Shown here piece by piece: positions 1 to 9,573 of a stretch of DNA of 58,700 nt. A program made the translations under genes and the position numbers. The DNA lies in NCBI GenBank assembly GCA_963766365.1, contig CAVXZK010000015.1:1-58700 (forward strand), in the 5' to 3' direction. The stretch's first letter is position 1; the number at the start of each line of letters is the position of its first letter. The notes below the pieces were generated by a model. The model saw only the letters and a list, made by a program, of their open reading frames with translations, did not search any database and was not told where the DNA came from. The stretch comes from JALORV01 sp963766365 (GTDB taxonomy: Bacteria > Pseudomonadota > Gammaproteobacteria > Burkholderiales > Burkholderiaceae_F).

Positions 1-894
1 GGCAAGCACGTGCAGCAGAAGGGCTCGCTGGTCGATGCCGAGCGCACTCGATTCGATTTTTCGCATGACAAGGCGATGACGCCGGACGAGATCCGCCGGG
101 TCGAGGACATCGTCAACGAGGCGATCCGCAGCAACGCGGTGGTCAGCGCCAACGTGATGAAGTACGACGACGCGATCAAGGCGGGCGCGCTGGCGTTCTT
201 CGGCGACAAGTACGGCGACGAAGTGCGCGTGCTGGCGATGGGTGACCATTCGACCGAACTCTGCGGCGGCACCCACGTCGCGCGCACCGGCGACATCGGA
301 TTCTTCAAGATCGTTGCCGAAAGCGGAATTGCTGCCGGCGTGCGGCGTGTCGAGGCGGTGACAGGGCGGGGCGCGGTGGAATTCGTGCAGGCGCTCGATC
401 GCGAACTGCACCATGCGGCGTCCCTGCTGAAGGCGCCGCCCTCCGAGCTGGGCCAGAAGATCGCGCAGGTGCAGGACACCGTGAAATCGTTGGAAAGGGA
501 ACTGGCGCGACTGAAGAGCAAGCTGGCATCGAGCCAGGGTGACGATCTCGCGGCGCAGGCGATCGACGTGCGCGGCATCAAGGTGCTGGCGGCGGCGATG
601 GAGGGCGCCGATGCCAAGTCGCTGCGCGAGACGATGGACAAGCTCAAGGACAAACTGAAGAGCGCCATCATCGTGCTCGGCGCCGTCGAGGGTGGCAAGG
701 TGCAGCTGGCGGCCGGTGTCACTGCCGATGCGACGGCCCGGGTGAAAGCCGGCGATCTTGTGAACTACGTGGCGCAGCAGGTCGGGGGCAAAGGCGGCGG
801 CCGTGCGGACATGGCGATGGCCGGGGGCACGGACCCGAGTGGACTGCCAGCGGCGCTTGCAAGTGTCAGGTCGTGGGCGGGACAGCGCCTGTAG
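1..894 (+). CDS. alaS: Alanine--tRNA ligase, C-terminal part (5' end outside window)
   Basis: Charges tRNA-Ala with alanine; the visible 297 codons cover the end of the editing domain and the C-terminal coiled-coil/DHHA1 region. The reading frame is already open at base 1, so the catalytic domain lies upstream. The zinc-site motif CGGTHVARTGDIG lies about 85 residues into the visible part, a coiled-coil stretch around residues 150-175 follows, and the Gly-rich GGKGGGRADMAMAGG that ends AlaS proteins is near the C-terminus. The next gene starts 22 bases before its stop, which suggests translational coupling. The assignment is secure; the true start is not in the window. Confidence 0.97.
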   Translation, partial: GKHVQQKGSLVDAERTRFDFSHDKAMTPDEIRRVEDIVNEAIRSNAVVSANVMKYDDAIKAGALAFFGDKYGDEVRVLAMGDHSTELCGGTHVARTGDIGFFKIVAESGIAAGVRRVEAVTGRGAVEFVQALDRELHHAASLLKAPPSELGQKIAQVQDTVKSLERELARLKSKLASSQGDDLAAQAIDVRGIKVLAAAMEGADAKSLRETMDKLKDKLKSAIIVLGAVEGGKVQLAAGVTADATARVKAGDLVNYVAQQVGGKGGGRADMAMAGGTDPSGLPAALASVRSWAGQRL

Positions 895-1421
895 GCGACG
901 TTCTCATCCGGCGTGCCGAGCCTGCGGACGCCGCGGGCATTGCGCGCACCTTCCAGTCGCGCAGCGCGGCTGCCGGAACGCTGCAGAATCCGTACCCGTC
1001 GATTGCCGACTGGGTTGAGCGCCTCGGGCGCGACGCCGCGACCAACTACATCTTTGTCGCGATCGCGGGTGAGGAAATCATCGGTCACGCCGGGATGCAC
1101 GGCAACAAGAACGTGCGGCGCCAGCACGCCTGGGGGCTCGGCATCGGCATCCGCGAGGACTGGCAGCGGCGCGGAGTCGGCACGCGCCTGATGGCGACAC
1201 TCATAGACCTCGCCGACAACTGGCTCGGTGCGCTGCGTCTGGAACTGACTGTCTTCAGTGACAACGTGGCAGCGCTGGCGCTGTATCGCAAGTTTGGGTT
1301 CGAGGTCGAAGGTGTGCATCGTGCCTTTGCCTTGCGCGAAGGACAGTACGTGGACACGACGGCGATGGCGCGCCTGCATCCGAAACCTCCGCGACTGCCG
1401 GCGACCGGGACGCCTCCTTGA
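873..1421 (+). CDS. GNAT-family N-acetyltransferase
   Basis: A 182-residue protein of the Gcn5-related acetyltransferase fold, expected to move an acetyl group from acetyl-CoA to an amine of unknown identity. The acetyl-CoA loop reads QRRGVGTRLM (about residues 98-107), followed by the usual helix, and the segment ALALYRKFGFEVEG is the conserved beta4-alpha4 end of these enzymes. The GTG start at 873 lies inside the end of alaS, and no later start keeps the first strand (VLIRRAEPADA). It is co-directional with alaS and the Nudix gene. The substrate cannot be told; protein or small-molecule acetylation is equally possible. Confidence 0.85.
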   Translation: MGGTAPVGDVLIRRAEPADAAGIARTFQSRSAAAGTLQNPYPSIADWVERLGRDAATNYIFVAIAGEEIIGHAGMHGNKNVRRQHAWGLGIGIREDWQRRGVGTRLMATLIDLADNWLGALRLELTVFSDNVAALALYRKFGFEVEGVHRAFALREGQYVDTTAMARLHPKPPRLPATGTPP

Positions 1422-1454
1422 GTCTCGCGTGCCGCCTGCGGACGGTGCGCTGAG

Positions 1455-1976
1455 ATGTCCGCCGCCTATCGTTTCTGCCCTCAGTGCGCCACTCCGCTCA
1501 TGCTGCGCACAGTTGCCGAGCGCGAGCGCGGCAGCTGCCCGGCGTGTGGCTGGGTGCACTGGGACAACCCGGCACCAGTCGTCGCGGCACTGATCGAGTA
1601 CGACGGCAAGGTGCTGCTGGCACGCAACCGCGCCTGGCCGGAAAGGATGTTTGCACTGGTTACCGGCTTCCTCGAGCGCGACGAATCGCCGCTGCAGGCC
1701 GTGGCCCGCGAAGTGGCCGAGGAAACGGCGCTGCGCACCCGATCGGCCACTCTGATCGGCGTCTACGAGTTCACGCGCAAGAACGAGGTCATCGTCGCCT
1801 ATCACGTGCAGGCGGAAGGCGAGATCCGCCTCGGAGAAGAACTGGTCGACTACCGCCTGATCGAGCCGGCCCGTCTGCGACCGTGGCCGATGGGCACGGG
1901 GCTCGCGATGGCCGACTGGATGCGTGCGCGCGGCCTGCCGGTAGAATTTCTTCCCTTTCCCGCCTCCACCTCCTGA
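1455..1976 (+). CDS. Nudix hydrolase with N-terminal zinc ribbon
   Basis: A 173-residue hydrolase of nucleoside-diphosphate-linked compounds. Residues about 8-38 form a zinc ribbon (CPQC ... CPAC) as in NADH pyrophosphatase NudC, but the protein is shorter than NudC because the large N-terminal domain is missing. The Nudix box GFLERDESPLQAVAREVAEE is complete, with the metal-binding REVAEE. The ATG at 1455 follows the acetyltransferase stop by 33 bases. Family assignment is firm; whether it acts on NADH, ADP-ribose or another nucleotide is not visible. Confidence 0.9.
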   Translation: MSAAYRFCPQCATPLMLRTVAERERGSCPACGWVHWDNPAPVVAALIEYDGKVLLARNRAWPERMFALVTGFLERDESPLQAVAREVAEETALRTRSATLIGVYEFTRKNEVIVAYHVQAEGEIRLGEELVDYRLIEPARLRPWPMGTGLAMADWMRARGLPVEFLPFPASTS

Positions 1977-1981
1977 ACCCG

Positions 1982-2221
1982 ATGACACTGCTGCCCACGG
2001 CTGACAAGGAAATCGACACACGCGGGCTGAACTGTCCGCTGCCGATCCTGCGCGCCAAGAAGGCGCTGGCCGACATGACGAGCGGCCAGGTGCTGAAGAT
2101 CCTGGCGACCGACCCGGGGTCCGTGCGCGATTTTCAGGCGTTCGCGCGCCAGTCCGGCAACGAGCTGGTCGGTCAGGAGACGGCAGGTCAGGAATTCCTT
2201 CACTACCTGAGGCGTCGATGA
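1982..2221 (+). CDS. TusA-family sulfurtransferase-like protein
   Basis: A 79-residue SirA/TusA-like protein that probably relays sulfur as a cysteine persulfide. The family signature is complete: DTRGLNCPLPILRAKKAL, with the active cysteine inside the CPxP motif at about residue 18. The ATG at 1982 follows the Nudix stop by five bases. Its stop overlaps the next start (ATGA, 2218-2221), so the two are translationally coupled. Members outside E. coli serve in tRNA thiolation, sulfur oxidation or molybdenum cofactor biosynthesis; nothing here decides among these, so I do not call it tusA proper. Confidence 0.88.
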   Translation: MTLLPTADKEIDTRGLNCPLPILRAKKALADMTSGQVLKILATDPGSVRDFQAFARQSGNELVGQETAGQEFLHYLRRR

Positions 2222-2805
2222 GCACTCCAACGCCTGGCCCGTCCATTGTTCCCGCCTCCCGACGCGGGCCATCACGCCTGAAGCTGTTGTTCTGGCTGGT
2301 CATCGTTCCGCTCGCGCTCGCAGCCCTTTATTTCTTCGTCGCGCTGAATTGGAACTTCTCGAGTGGCGAGCGGGCCGGATGGGTGCAGAAGTTCAGCAAG
2401 AAGGGCTGGCTCTGCAAGACCTGGGAAGGCGAGATGGCCATGGTGACGATGCCGGGGTCGTCGAGTGAGAAGTTCATGTTCACGGTGCGGGACGACAAGG
2501 TCGCGGAGCAGATCAACCGCGTGATGGGCAAGCGCGTGACGCTGCACTACGAGGAGAAAGTCGGCCTGCCGACTACCTGTTTTGGCGAGACCCGCCATTT
2601 CGTGACCGGAGTGGCCACGGTCGACGAGATTCCCCTGGGGCCGGGCCTCGTGGTGCCGGTGCCTGGTGCGCCCGCAACGCCGCCGCCAGCGACGACACCG
2701 CCGGCGGCGCCGGCTTCGAGTCCGCCTGCGCTCACGCCAGCCCCGGCGTCCGAGTACACGCTGCCCTCGACCACGGAGGCGTCGCCGCCCGCGGCGTCCA
2801 AGTAG
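2218..2805 (+). CDS. Membrane-anchored hypothetical protein with Pro/Ala-rich tail
   Basis: A 195-residue protein that I cannot assign. It has a short basic N-terminus (RRGPSRLK), one transmembrane segment at about residues 24-43, a globular region (45-140) with two cysteines (WLCKTW and TTCFGE) that could form a disulfide in the periplasm, and a low-complexity Pro/Ala/Thr tail from about 150 to the end. The start overlaps the stop of the TusA-like gene, so both are likely translated together. It converges on valS, with 55 bases between the two. Signal-anchor topology is my inference. Confidence 0.75.
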   Translation: MSTPTPGPSIVPASRRGPSRLKLLFWLVIVPLALAALYFFVALNWNFSSGERAGWVQKFSKKGWLCKTWEGEMAMVTMPGSSSEKFMFTVRDDKVAEQINRVMGKRVTLHYEEKVGLPTTCFGETRHFVTGVATVDEIPLGPGLVVPVPGAPATPPPATTPPAAPASSPPALTPAPASEYTLPSTTEASPPAASK

Positions 2806-2860
2806 CGGCCGACTGCACGACGCGCGGCGGAAGGCGATCGCGCCGCTGTGACGCGACGAC

Positions 2861-5717
2861 TCAGGCCGGCGGCAGGCGCTGGTACTGCTCGCGCACCTTG
2901 GCGAGCGTCGCGCCAAAGCCCGCGAGTCGCTCTTTTTCCTGCGCAACGACCGCGGCTGGGCGCGCGCTCGACAAAGCTGGCATTGCCGAACTTGCCTTCG
3001 GCCTTGCGGATCTCGTTTTCCAGCCGCGCGATCTCCTTGCCGAGCCGATCGCGCTCCGCGGCTACATCGACCTCGATCTTCAGCATCAGCCGGAAATCAC
3101 CAACGACCTTGATCGGTGCGGCGGCGCCGCCGGTCGCGTCGTTCACGTCGGATACGACCTGCACGTCGGACAGGCGCGCGAGCGCCTGCATGTAAGGCGC
3201 GAAAGCCCTAAGGATCGTCGCGTCGCCTGAAGCCAGCAGTGGAACCTTCTGCGCCGGCGAGAGATTCATCTCGCTGCGCAGGTTGCGTAGCGCGTCGACG
3301 ATCGATTTCAGCTGCGCGACCCGACGGTCGGCCTCGACGTCGATCTTCTCCAGCTGCGCACGCGGAAACGGCTGGACCATCACCGACGAGTCGTCAGTCG
3401 CAGCACGCTTGCCGGCAAGCGCCGACACCGGCTGCCACAACTCCTCGGTGATGAACGGAATGACAGGATGCGCAAGCCGCAGTGCGACTTCGAGCACGCG
3501 CACCAGCGTGCGGCGAGTGCCGCGCTGCTGAGCCTCGTCGCCGGTCGCCAGCTGTACCTTGGCGAGCTCGAGATACCAGTCGCAGTACTCGTTCCAGACG
3601 AAGCCGTAGATCGCATTGGCGACGTTGTCGAGCCGGTACTGCGCGAAACCCTCGGCGACCGCAGCCTCGGTGCGCTGCAGTTCACCGATGATCCAGCGGT
3701 CGACCGCGGAAAGCTCCACCGGCAGGCTCTCGTCAAGGCCGCAGTCGCGGCCCTCGGTGTTCATCAACACGAAGCGCGTCGCATTCCACAGCTTGTTGCA
3801 GAAGTTGCGATAGCCCTCGCAGCGCTTCAGGTCGAAATTGATGTTGCGCCCGAGCGTGGCGTAGGCCGCCATCGTGAAGCGCAGCGCGTCGGCGCCGTAC
3901 GCGGCGATGCCCTCGGGAAAGTGCTTGCGCACCTTGGCTGCCACCTTCGGCGCATCCTCGGTCTTGCGCAGACCGGTCGTGTTCTTCTTGACCAGGGACT
4001 CCAGATCGATGCCGTCGATGATGTCGATCGGGTCGAGCGTATTGCCCTCGCTCTTCGACATCTTCTTGCCTTCGGCATCACGTACGATGCCGTGGATATA
4101 GACATCCTTGAACGGGACGCGGCCCGTGAAATGGGTCGTCATCATCACCATCCGGGCGACCCAGAAGAAGATGATGTCGTAGCCGGTGACCAGCACCGTC
4201 GACGGCAGGTAGAGGTCATACGCCACGCGCCCCGCGCCGCCCGCCTGCTGCTCCACGCCGGGCCAACCGAGTGTGGAAAACGGCACCATCGCCGACGAGT
4301 ACCAGGTGTCGAGCACGTCGGGGTCACGCGTCAGCGGCTTGTCCCCAGCCTTGGCCTTGGCTTCCGCCTCGGAGCGGGCGACGTACACATTGCCCTGCTG
4401 GTCGTACCACGCTGGAATCTGGTGGCCCCACCACAGTTGCCGCGAGATGCACCAGTCCTGGATGTTTTCCAGCCACTGGTTGTAGATCGTGTGCCACTGC
4501 TCGGGAAAGATGCGCACGTCGCCGCGGGCGACGACCTCGAGCGCGACCTGTGCGATCGACCTGCCCGGGTGGCGCGTGCTGGCCGGCGCAGGCTTGCTCA
4601 TCGCCATGTACCACTGCTCCGACAACGTCGGTTCGACGATCTCGCCAGTGCGTCCGCAGCGCGGCACCATCATCTTGTGCGCCTTCTCCGAGACCAGCAG
4701 CCCGGCCGTGCGTAGATCCTCGAGCACGCGCTTGCGCGCGACGTAGCGATCCAGCCCGCGGTACTTCTCCGGGGCGTTGTCGTTGACGGTGGCAGTCAGC
4801 GTGAAGATCGGGATCGGTGCCAGATGGTGGCGCTGGCCGATGGCGAAGTCGTTGAAGTCGTGCGCCGGGGTGATCTTCACGCAGCCGGTACCGAATTCGC
4901 GGTCGACGTAGTCATCTGCGATAACCGGGATCGTGCGTCCGGTCAGCGGCAGCGTGAGTGATTTGCCGACCAGCTTCGCGTAGCGCTCGTCTTCAGAATG
5001 CACCGCGACCGCGACATCGCCGAGCATCGTTTCGGGCCGCGTCGTCGCGACGACTACCCCTGGTCCCCCGTCGGCGGCCGGATAGCGGATCTCCCACAGC
5101 TTGCCGTCTTCCTCCTCGGTCTCGACCTCGAGGTCCGACACCGCGGTCTGCAGCTTCGGATCCCAGTTAACGAGCCGCTTGCCGCGGTAGACGAGCCCCT
5201 GTTCGTAGAGCTGCACGAAGGTTTCCGTGACGACTTTCGACAGCTTGTCGTCCATGGTGAAGTAGGTGCGGCTCCAGTCGACCGAGTCGCCGAGGCGGCG
5301 CATCTGCTTGAGGATCGTGCCGCCCGAGTATTCCTTCCAGTCCCACACCTGCTTGATGAACGCCTCGCGCCCCATCGCGCGGCGGTCGACGCCGTTGGCT
5401 TCGAGCTGCCGTTCGACGACGATCTGCGTGGCGATGCCGGCGTGGTCCGTGCCCGGCAGCCACAACGTGTTGAAGCCCGCCATGCGGTGATAGCGGGTCA
5501 GTGCGTCCATGATCGTGTGGTTGAAGCCGTGGCCCATGTGCAGCAGCCCGGTGACATTCGGCGGCGGCAGCTGGATCGAGAACGACGGACGGGACGGGTC
5601 CAGGCCGGCGCCGTAGTAACCGCGCGCCTCCCACACTGGAGTCCAGCGCGCCTCGATCGACGCAGGTTCGAAGCTCTTGGCGAGCGTGGTGCTTGCCGGC
5701 GATGCGATGTCGTTCAT
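2861..5717 (-). CDS. valS: Valine--tRNA ligase (one apparent frameshift near the C-terminus)
   Basis: Class Ia synthetase that charges tRNA-Val and edits mischarged threonine. The HIGH-type motif is LLHMGHGFNH, the KMSKS motif is GKKMSKSEGN, and the C-terminal coiled coil begins at EVDVAAERDRLGKEIARLEN-like sequence. The uninterrupted frame runs past the normal end with junk sequence. After FGNASFVERAP the proper continuation (AAVVAQEKERLAGFG ... QRLPPA, stop at 2861-2863) is in another frame. Removing one G from the GGG run at 2958-2960 restores a normal enzyme of about 951 residues. As the change sits in a homopolymer it may be a sequence error. The ATG at 5717 gives a typical N-terminus. 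Confidence 0.93.
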
Positions 5718-5794
5718 TGCGCTGCCGGATGCCGGCCGTCGAAGGAGAAAACGAGAATTTTACGGGTGCTGCGCGCCGCCCGTGGCCAGCGGCT

Positions 5795-6382
5795 TCAGCC
5801 GCGCTCGTGAAGGCGGGCTACCTCGGCAGCGACAACCCGCGCGATGGTTTCCCGCAGACGCGCGTCAAAGGCCTGGCGCAACTCCGCTGTCAGCGTCGTG
5901 AGGACACGGTCGATTGCCGGCTGCAGGCGCTCGCGCAGCAGGCGTCCGGCTTCGTCGGCAAGCACCGGCTGCAGTTCGCGGAACACGGCGTCGCGCAACG
6001 ACTGTTCCAGACGAGTCCAGTCCACCTCCGGCACGGGGGCGGCAGTGATCGATGATCTATAGGTCGGAATCGCGGGCGGTTGGGCCGGCCGGGCGGCCGG
6101 GCTGGCGGCAGTGGACGGCGCGACTGCGGGGCGAGCCGCGCTCGGCGCCGCCACCGGCGGGGGAGCCGGTGAGGGTGGGGTTGGAGGGGGTGGTGGTGGA
6201 GGCGGCGGTGGAGGCGGCGGGACAGGCGCCGCCACCGGAGGCGGCGGCTTGGGCAGAGAGATGTCGAGCTCGAGCGACGGCAATGTCAGTCGCTCGGTCA
6301 GGACCGGAATCGACTCGTCGTCCGACAGCGAGCGGCCACCCGGTCGGGTCAGGCGATCGAGCGGATTGTCCTGGTCACTCAC
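5795..6382 (-). CDS. Conserved-type hypothetical with polyproline linker
   Basis: A protein of about 195 residues between holC and valS. The N-terminal 45 residues are polar. They are followed by a long Pro/Ala linker that includes 13 consecutive prolines, and then a helical C-terminal half (EQSLRDAVFRELQPVLADEA ... EVARLHERG) that looks like an amphipathic or coiled-coil domain. The GTG at 6382 overlaps the holC stop by eight bases and is preferred over the upstream ATG at 6397. No enzyme motif is visible. Translation of the proline run should depend on elongation factor P. Function unknown; the locus suggests a role near DNA replication or translation genes only by position. Confidence 0.7.
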   Translation of the reverse strand: MSDQDNPLDRLTRPGGRSLSDDESIPVLTERLTLPSLELDISLPKPPPPVAAPVPPPPPPPPPPPPPTPPSPAPPPVAAPSAARPAVAPSTAASPAARPAQPPAIPTYRSSITAAPVPEVDWTRLEQSLRDAVFRELQPVLADEAGRLLRERLQPAIDRVLTTLTAELRQAFDARLRETIARVVAAEVARLHERG

Positions 6383-6812
6383 TGCCACCCACCTCATGCG
6401 GGATCGGTTCGAAGCCCTGCTCGCGATAGGCCTTGAAGCGCAACCGAGCCCGGGCCCGGTCCGCGTCGAGCCGCGACACGACCTCGATGACCCGCTCGTA
6501 GCGACGGAACAGTTCCGCGAACCCGGGTGGCGGATCGTCGTCGAGCGTCAGCAGCACGTCACTGGCCGGCGCGCGTCCCGCCTCGAGCGTCAGCAATACC
6601 GGGGTCGCGCTGGCAAGCGGCGAGTCGACGTAGACGTGCGGGAGGAAATCGAGCGCTGAAAGAGTCCATAGCGCCGCGTCGAACTGGGCCAGCCGATCGG
6701 CATCTGGCGCGTAGACGACCAGCCGCTTTCCGGCCGCGCGAGCCTTGCGCGTAACCCGGCAGGCATAGTGCAGCCGATGCTCGGTGTTGAAGTGGAAGTC
6801 GATGCGCGTCAT
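6375..6812 (-). CDS. holC: DNA polymerase III subunit chi
   Basis: The chi subunit of the clamp-loader assembly, which links polymerase III to single-strand binding protein. The 145-residue protein starts MTRIDFHFNT and contains the family pattern of a conserved Cys-Arg segment (YACRVTRKARAAGKRLVVYA) and the DFLPHVYVD strand. The ATG at 6812 is chosen because upstream residues are basic junk that overlaps pepA's end. It follows pepA by 13 bases and overlaps the next gene by eight, in the pepA-holC-(hypothetical)-valS arrangement common in proteobacteria. Confidence 0.9.
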   Translation of the reverse strand: MTRIDFHFNTEHRLHYACRVTRKARAAGKRLVVYAPDADRLAQFDAALWTLSALDFLPHVYVDSPLASATPVLLTLEAGRAPASDVLLTLDDDPPPGFAELFRRYERVIEVVSRLDADRARARLRFKAYREQGFEPIPHEVGGSE

Positions 6813-6825
6813 GCGCCGGCGCAAG

Positions 6826-8295
6826 TCATCCCGCGCGCTGCAGCAGGAACTGCGACAGCAGCGGCACTGGCCTCCCGGTCGCACCCTTGGCGGCGCCGCT
6901 CTTCCAGGCAGTGCCTGCGATGTCGATGTGCGCCCACGGATACGCCTTGGTGAAGCGCGACAGGAAACACGCCGCCGTGATCGCGCCGGCATTGCTCGGG
7001 GTGCCGATGTTCGCCATGTCGGCGAAGTTGGTCTTCAGCTGCTCCTGGTACGCATCGCCCAGCGGCATGTGCCATGCGGCGTCGCCCGCGCTGCGGCTGG
7101 CGCCCAGCAATTCCTCCGCGAGCTCGTCGTTGTTCGCAAACAGGCCGGAGTTGACGTTGCCCAGTGCGATGACGCAGGCTCCTGTGAGGGTGGCGATGTC
7201 GACGACCGCCGCCGGCTTGAAGCGCTCGACATATGTCAGGGCGTCGCACAGGATAAGTCGTCCCTCGGCATCGGTGTTCAGGATCTCGATCGTCTGGCCG
7301 GACATCGACGTGACGATGTCACCGGGGCGCGATGCGGTGCCCGACGGCATGTTCTCGCAGGTCGCGACGACGCCGATCACATTGAGCTTGAGCTTGAGTT
7401 CGGCGACCGTGCGCATCGTGCCAATGACGCTGGCGGCGCCGCACATGTCGAACTTCATCTCGTCCATCGCCGCGCCGGGCTTGATCGAGATTCCGCCCGA
7501 GTCAAACGTGATGCCCTTGCCCACCAGCACCACGGGCGCCGACTTGCCGCCACCCTGGTGCTTCAGCACGATCAGTCGCGGCGGCTGCGCGGAGCCGCGT
7601 GCCACGCTGAGAAATGAACCCATTTTCAGTGCTTCGAGCTGCTTGGTCTCCAGGACCTCGACACCGAGCTTCCATTGCTTGGCCAGCTTGCGCGCCTCGT
7701 CCGCAAGGAACGAGGGTGTGCAGATGTTGGGCGGAAGGTTGCCCAGCCGCTTCGTCAGCGCCGTGCCGTTGGCGATCGCCGTGCCTTGCTTGAGGCCGCG
7801 CTCGGCGGAGTCGCCGGCGGCGTGCAGCAGCACCGCGCGCGTCGGCCCGTTGCTGTCTTCCTTCTTGCTCTTGAGCTCGTCGCTGCGGAACACGCTCTCG
7901 CGTGCGGCAAGCGCGAACTGGCGCGCCAGCCATTCGGCGTCGCGGCCGTTCACGCTCCATTCGGTGGCAGCCATCGCGATCTCGGCGGCACCCGGACAGG
8001 CCTTGGCGGCCGCGCGCACTGCATCTCCATAGGCGCGGTCGCTGAAGTCGTCCCGGCCACCCAGGCCGACGACGACGACGCGCGCGGCGGCGACGCCCGG
8101 AACGCCGCGCAGCGTGACCACCGTGCCGCGCTTGCCTGTCATGTCGCCGCTCTTGACGGCGGCCTTGATGGCGCCACGCGCCGCCTTGTCGATCGCGCGC
8201 GCGCTTGGCGTCAGCTCGCCGTCGGCGAACACGCCGACAGCGATGGCATCGGCCTTGACGGCCTCGGCGCGTGCGGTCGTTGTGCTAAATTCCAT
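6826..8295 (-). CDS. pepA: Leucyl aminopeptidase (M17 family)
   Basis: A two-metal cytosolic aminopeptidase of 489 residues that removes N-terminal amino acids from peptides; in enterobacteria PepA also binds DNA at xer sites and at carAB. The M17 signature NTDAEGRLILCDAL is intact, as are the metal-binding stretches KGITFDSGGISIKPG and FDMCGAAS. The ATG at 8295 has a good ribosome site (GAGGGAA) nine bases upstream; the longer open frame upstream lacks homology. It is divergent from lptF with 162 bases between, the classic pepA/lptFG layout. Confidence 0.96.
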   Translation of the reverse strand: MEFSTTTARAEAVKADAIAVGVFADGELTPSARAIDKAARGAIKAAVKSGDMTGKRGTVVTLRGVPGVAAARVVVVGLGGRDDFSDRAYGDAVRAAAKACPGAAEIAMAATEWSVNGRDAEWLARQFALAARESVFRSDELKSKKEDSNGPTRAVLLHAAGDSAERGLKQGTAIANGTALTKRLGNLPPNICTPSFLADEARKLAKQWKLGVEVLETKQLEALKMGSFLSVARGSAQPPRLIVLKHQGGGKSAPVVLVGKGITFDSGGISIKPGAAMDEMKFDMCGAASVIGTMRTVAELKLKLNVIGVVATCENMPSGTASRPGDIVTSMSGQTIEILNTDAEGRLILCDALTYVERFKPAAVVDIATLTGACVIALGNVNSGLFANNDELAEELLGASRSAGDAAWHMPLGDAYQEQLKTNFADMANIGTPSNAGAITAACFLSRFTKAYPWAHIDIAGTAWKSGAAKGATGRPVPLLSQFLLQRAG

Positions 8296-8457
8296 TGACG
8301 ATTTCCCTCTGAAAAGTCTCGCGATGGCAACGTGCGTTGGGCCGGCGAGGCGACTCGCGACCCTGCGGTTGTTCCGGATGTGGCCCGTTGCGAGCCGGGC
8401 AGTATATAGCGGCACTGTCGCCGGCGATCGCCGGATCGCACCCGACCGCCCCCTCTG

Positions 8458-9573
8458 ATGATCTTTCGCCGCTCGATCGTCGCCGAGCTGACCAGCACCG
8501 CGAGCGCGGTATTCACCGTGCTCTTCTCGATCCTGTTCTCGGTCGGTCTGGTGCGCATCCTGGGTCAGGCGGCGGGCGGTCGCGTCGACAACGAGGCGGT
8601 ATTCCAGCTGCTCGCCCTGACCTCGCTGACGTGGCTGCCCGTGGTGCTGACGCTGACGCTGTTCATCTCGGTGCTGATGACCCTGTCGCGTGCCTATCGC
8701 GACTCCGAAATGGTGGTCTGGTTCGCGTCCGGACAGAGCCTTATCGCCTGGCTCGGCCCGGTGCTCCGATTCGCGTGGCCGATCGTCATCGCGGTGGGCC
8801 TGCTTTCAATGTTCGTCTCGCCTTGGTCGACCTCGCAGATCGACGAACTGCGGCGCAGCTTCATGCAGCGGGACGACGTGAGCCGCGTCGCGCCCGGCCG
8901 TTTCATCGAATCGGGCGGAGCCGATCGCGTCTTCTTCGTCGAGTCGGTGAACTTTGAGGACAGCCAGGTGCGCAATGTGTTCGTCAGCATGCGCAGCCAG
9001 GGGCGGGACGGCGTGATCGTCGCGGCCAAGGGCCAGATCGAAGTCGCTCCCAACGGAGATCGCTTCCTCGTGCTGGAGCAGGGCCGGCGCTACGAGGGGC
9101 GGCCCGGATCGGCCGAGTACCGCACGATGGAGTTCAACCGCTATTCCCTTCGCATCGAGAGTCGTCCCGACCGGCCACTCGGTGAGCGCAGTGCCCGCAC
9201 CAAGCTGATGTCGGAACTGATTGTGGAGGCGACTCCGTTCGCTAAGGCGGAGATGCTCTGGCGCATCGGCATCCCGGTGGCCTCACTCGTCGTGACGCTG
9301 CTGGCGATCCCGCTCGCTTACACGAATCCCCGGGTCGGGCGATCGTTCAACCTGATCATTGCTGTACTGGCGTTTGCGGTCTACCTGAACGTGCTGAATA
9401 CGGTGCAGGCGTGGGTGCAGCAGGACCGCATGAGTTTCGGCATCGGCGTGTGGATCGTGCACGCGGTCGTGCTGCTTGCGGTGGGCCTCCTCTTCCTGCG
9501 ACGGGTCTATCTGCAGCGGTGGTGGCCGCGACAGCTGACCCCGGCTTACTGGCGGCTGCGGCGCAGTCCATGA
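8458..9573 (+). CDS. lptF: LPS export ABC transporter permease LptF
   Basis: One of the two inner-membrane permeases of the LptBFG complex that lifts lipopolysaccharide out of the inner membrane. The 371-residue protein has membrane helices at about 15-35, 60-80 and 100-120, then a periplasmic beta-jellyroll domain (about 130-260), then three C-terminal helices. This is the YjgP/YjgQ topology. The N-terminus MIFRRSIVAELTSTA is typical of the family. Its stop overlaps the lptG start (ATGA, 9570-9573). The matching LptB ATPase is not in this window. Confidence 0.94.
   Translation: MIFRRSIVAELTSTASAVFTVLFSILFSVGLVRILGQAAGGRVDNEAVFQLLALTSLTWLPVVLTLTLFISVLMTLSRAYRDSEMVVWFASGQSLIAWLGPVLRFAWPIVIAVGLLSMFVSPWSTSQIDELRRSFMQRDDVSRVAPGRFIESGGADRVFFVESVNFEDSQVRNVFVSMRSQGRDGVIVAAKGQIEVAPNGDRFLVLEQGRRYEGRPGSAEYRTMEFNRYSLRIESRPDRPLGERSARTKLMSELIVEATPFAKAEMLWRIGIPVASLVVTLLAIPLAYTNPRVGRSFNLIIAVLAFAVYLNVLNTVQAWVQQDRMSFGIGVWIVHAVVLLAVGLLFLRRVYLQRWWPRQLTPAYWRLRRSP

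Noticed and set aside
765..2303. A 512-codon minus-strand frame at the left end
   Set aside because: It opposes four recognisable plus-strand genes and has no domain.
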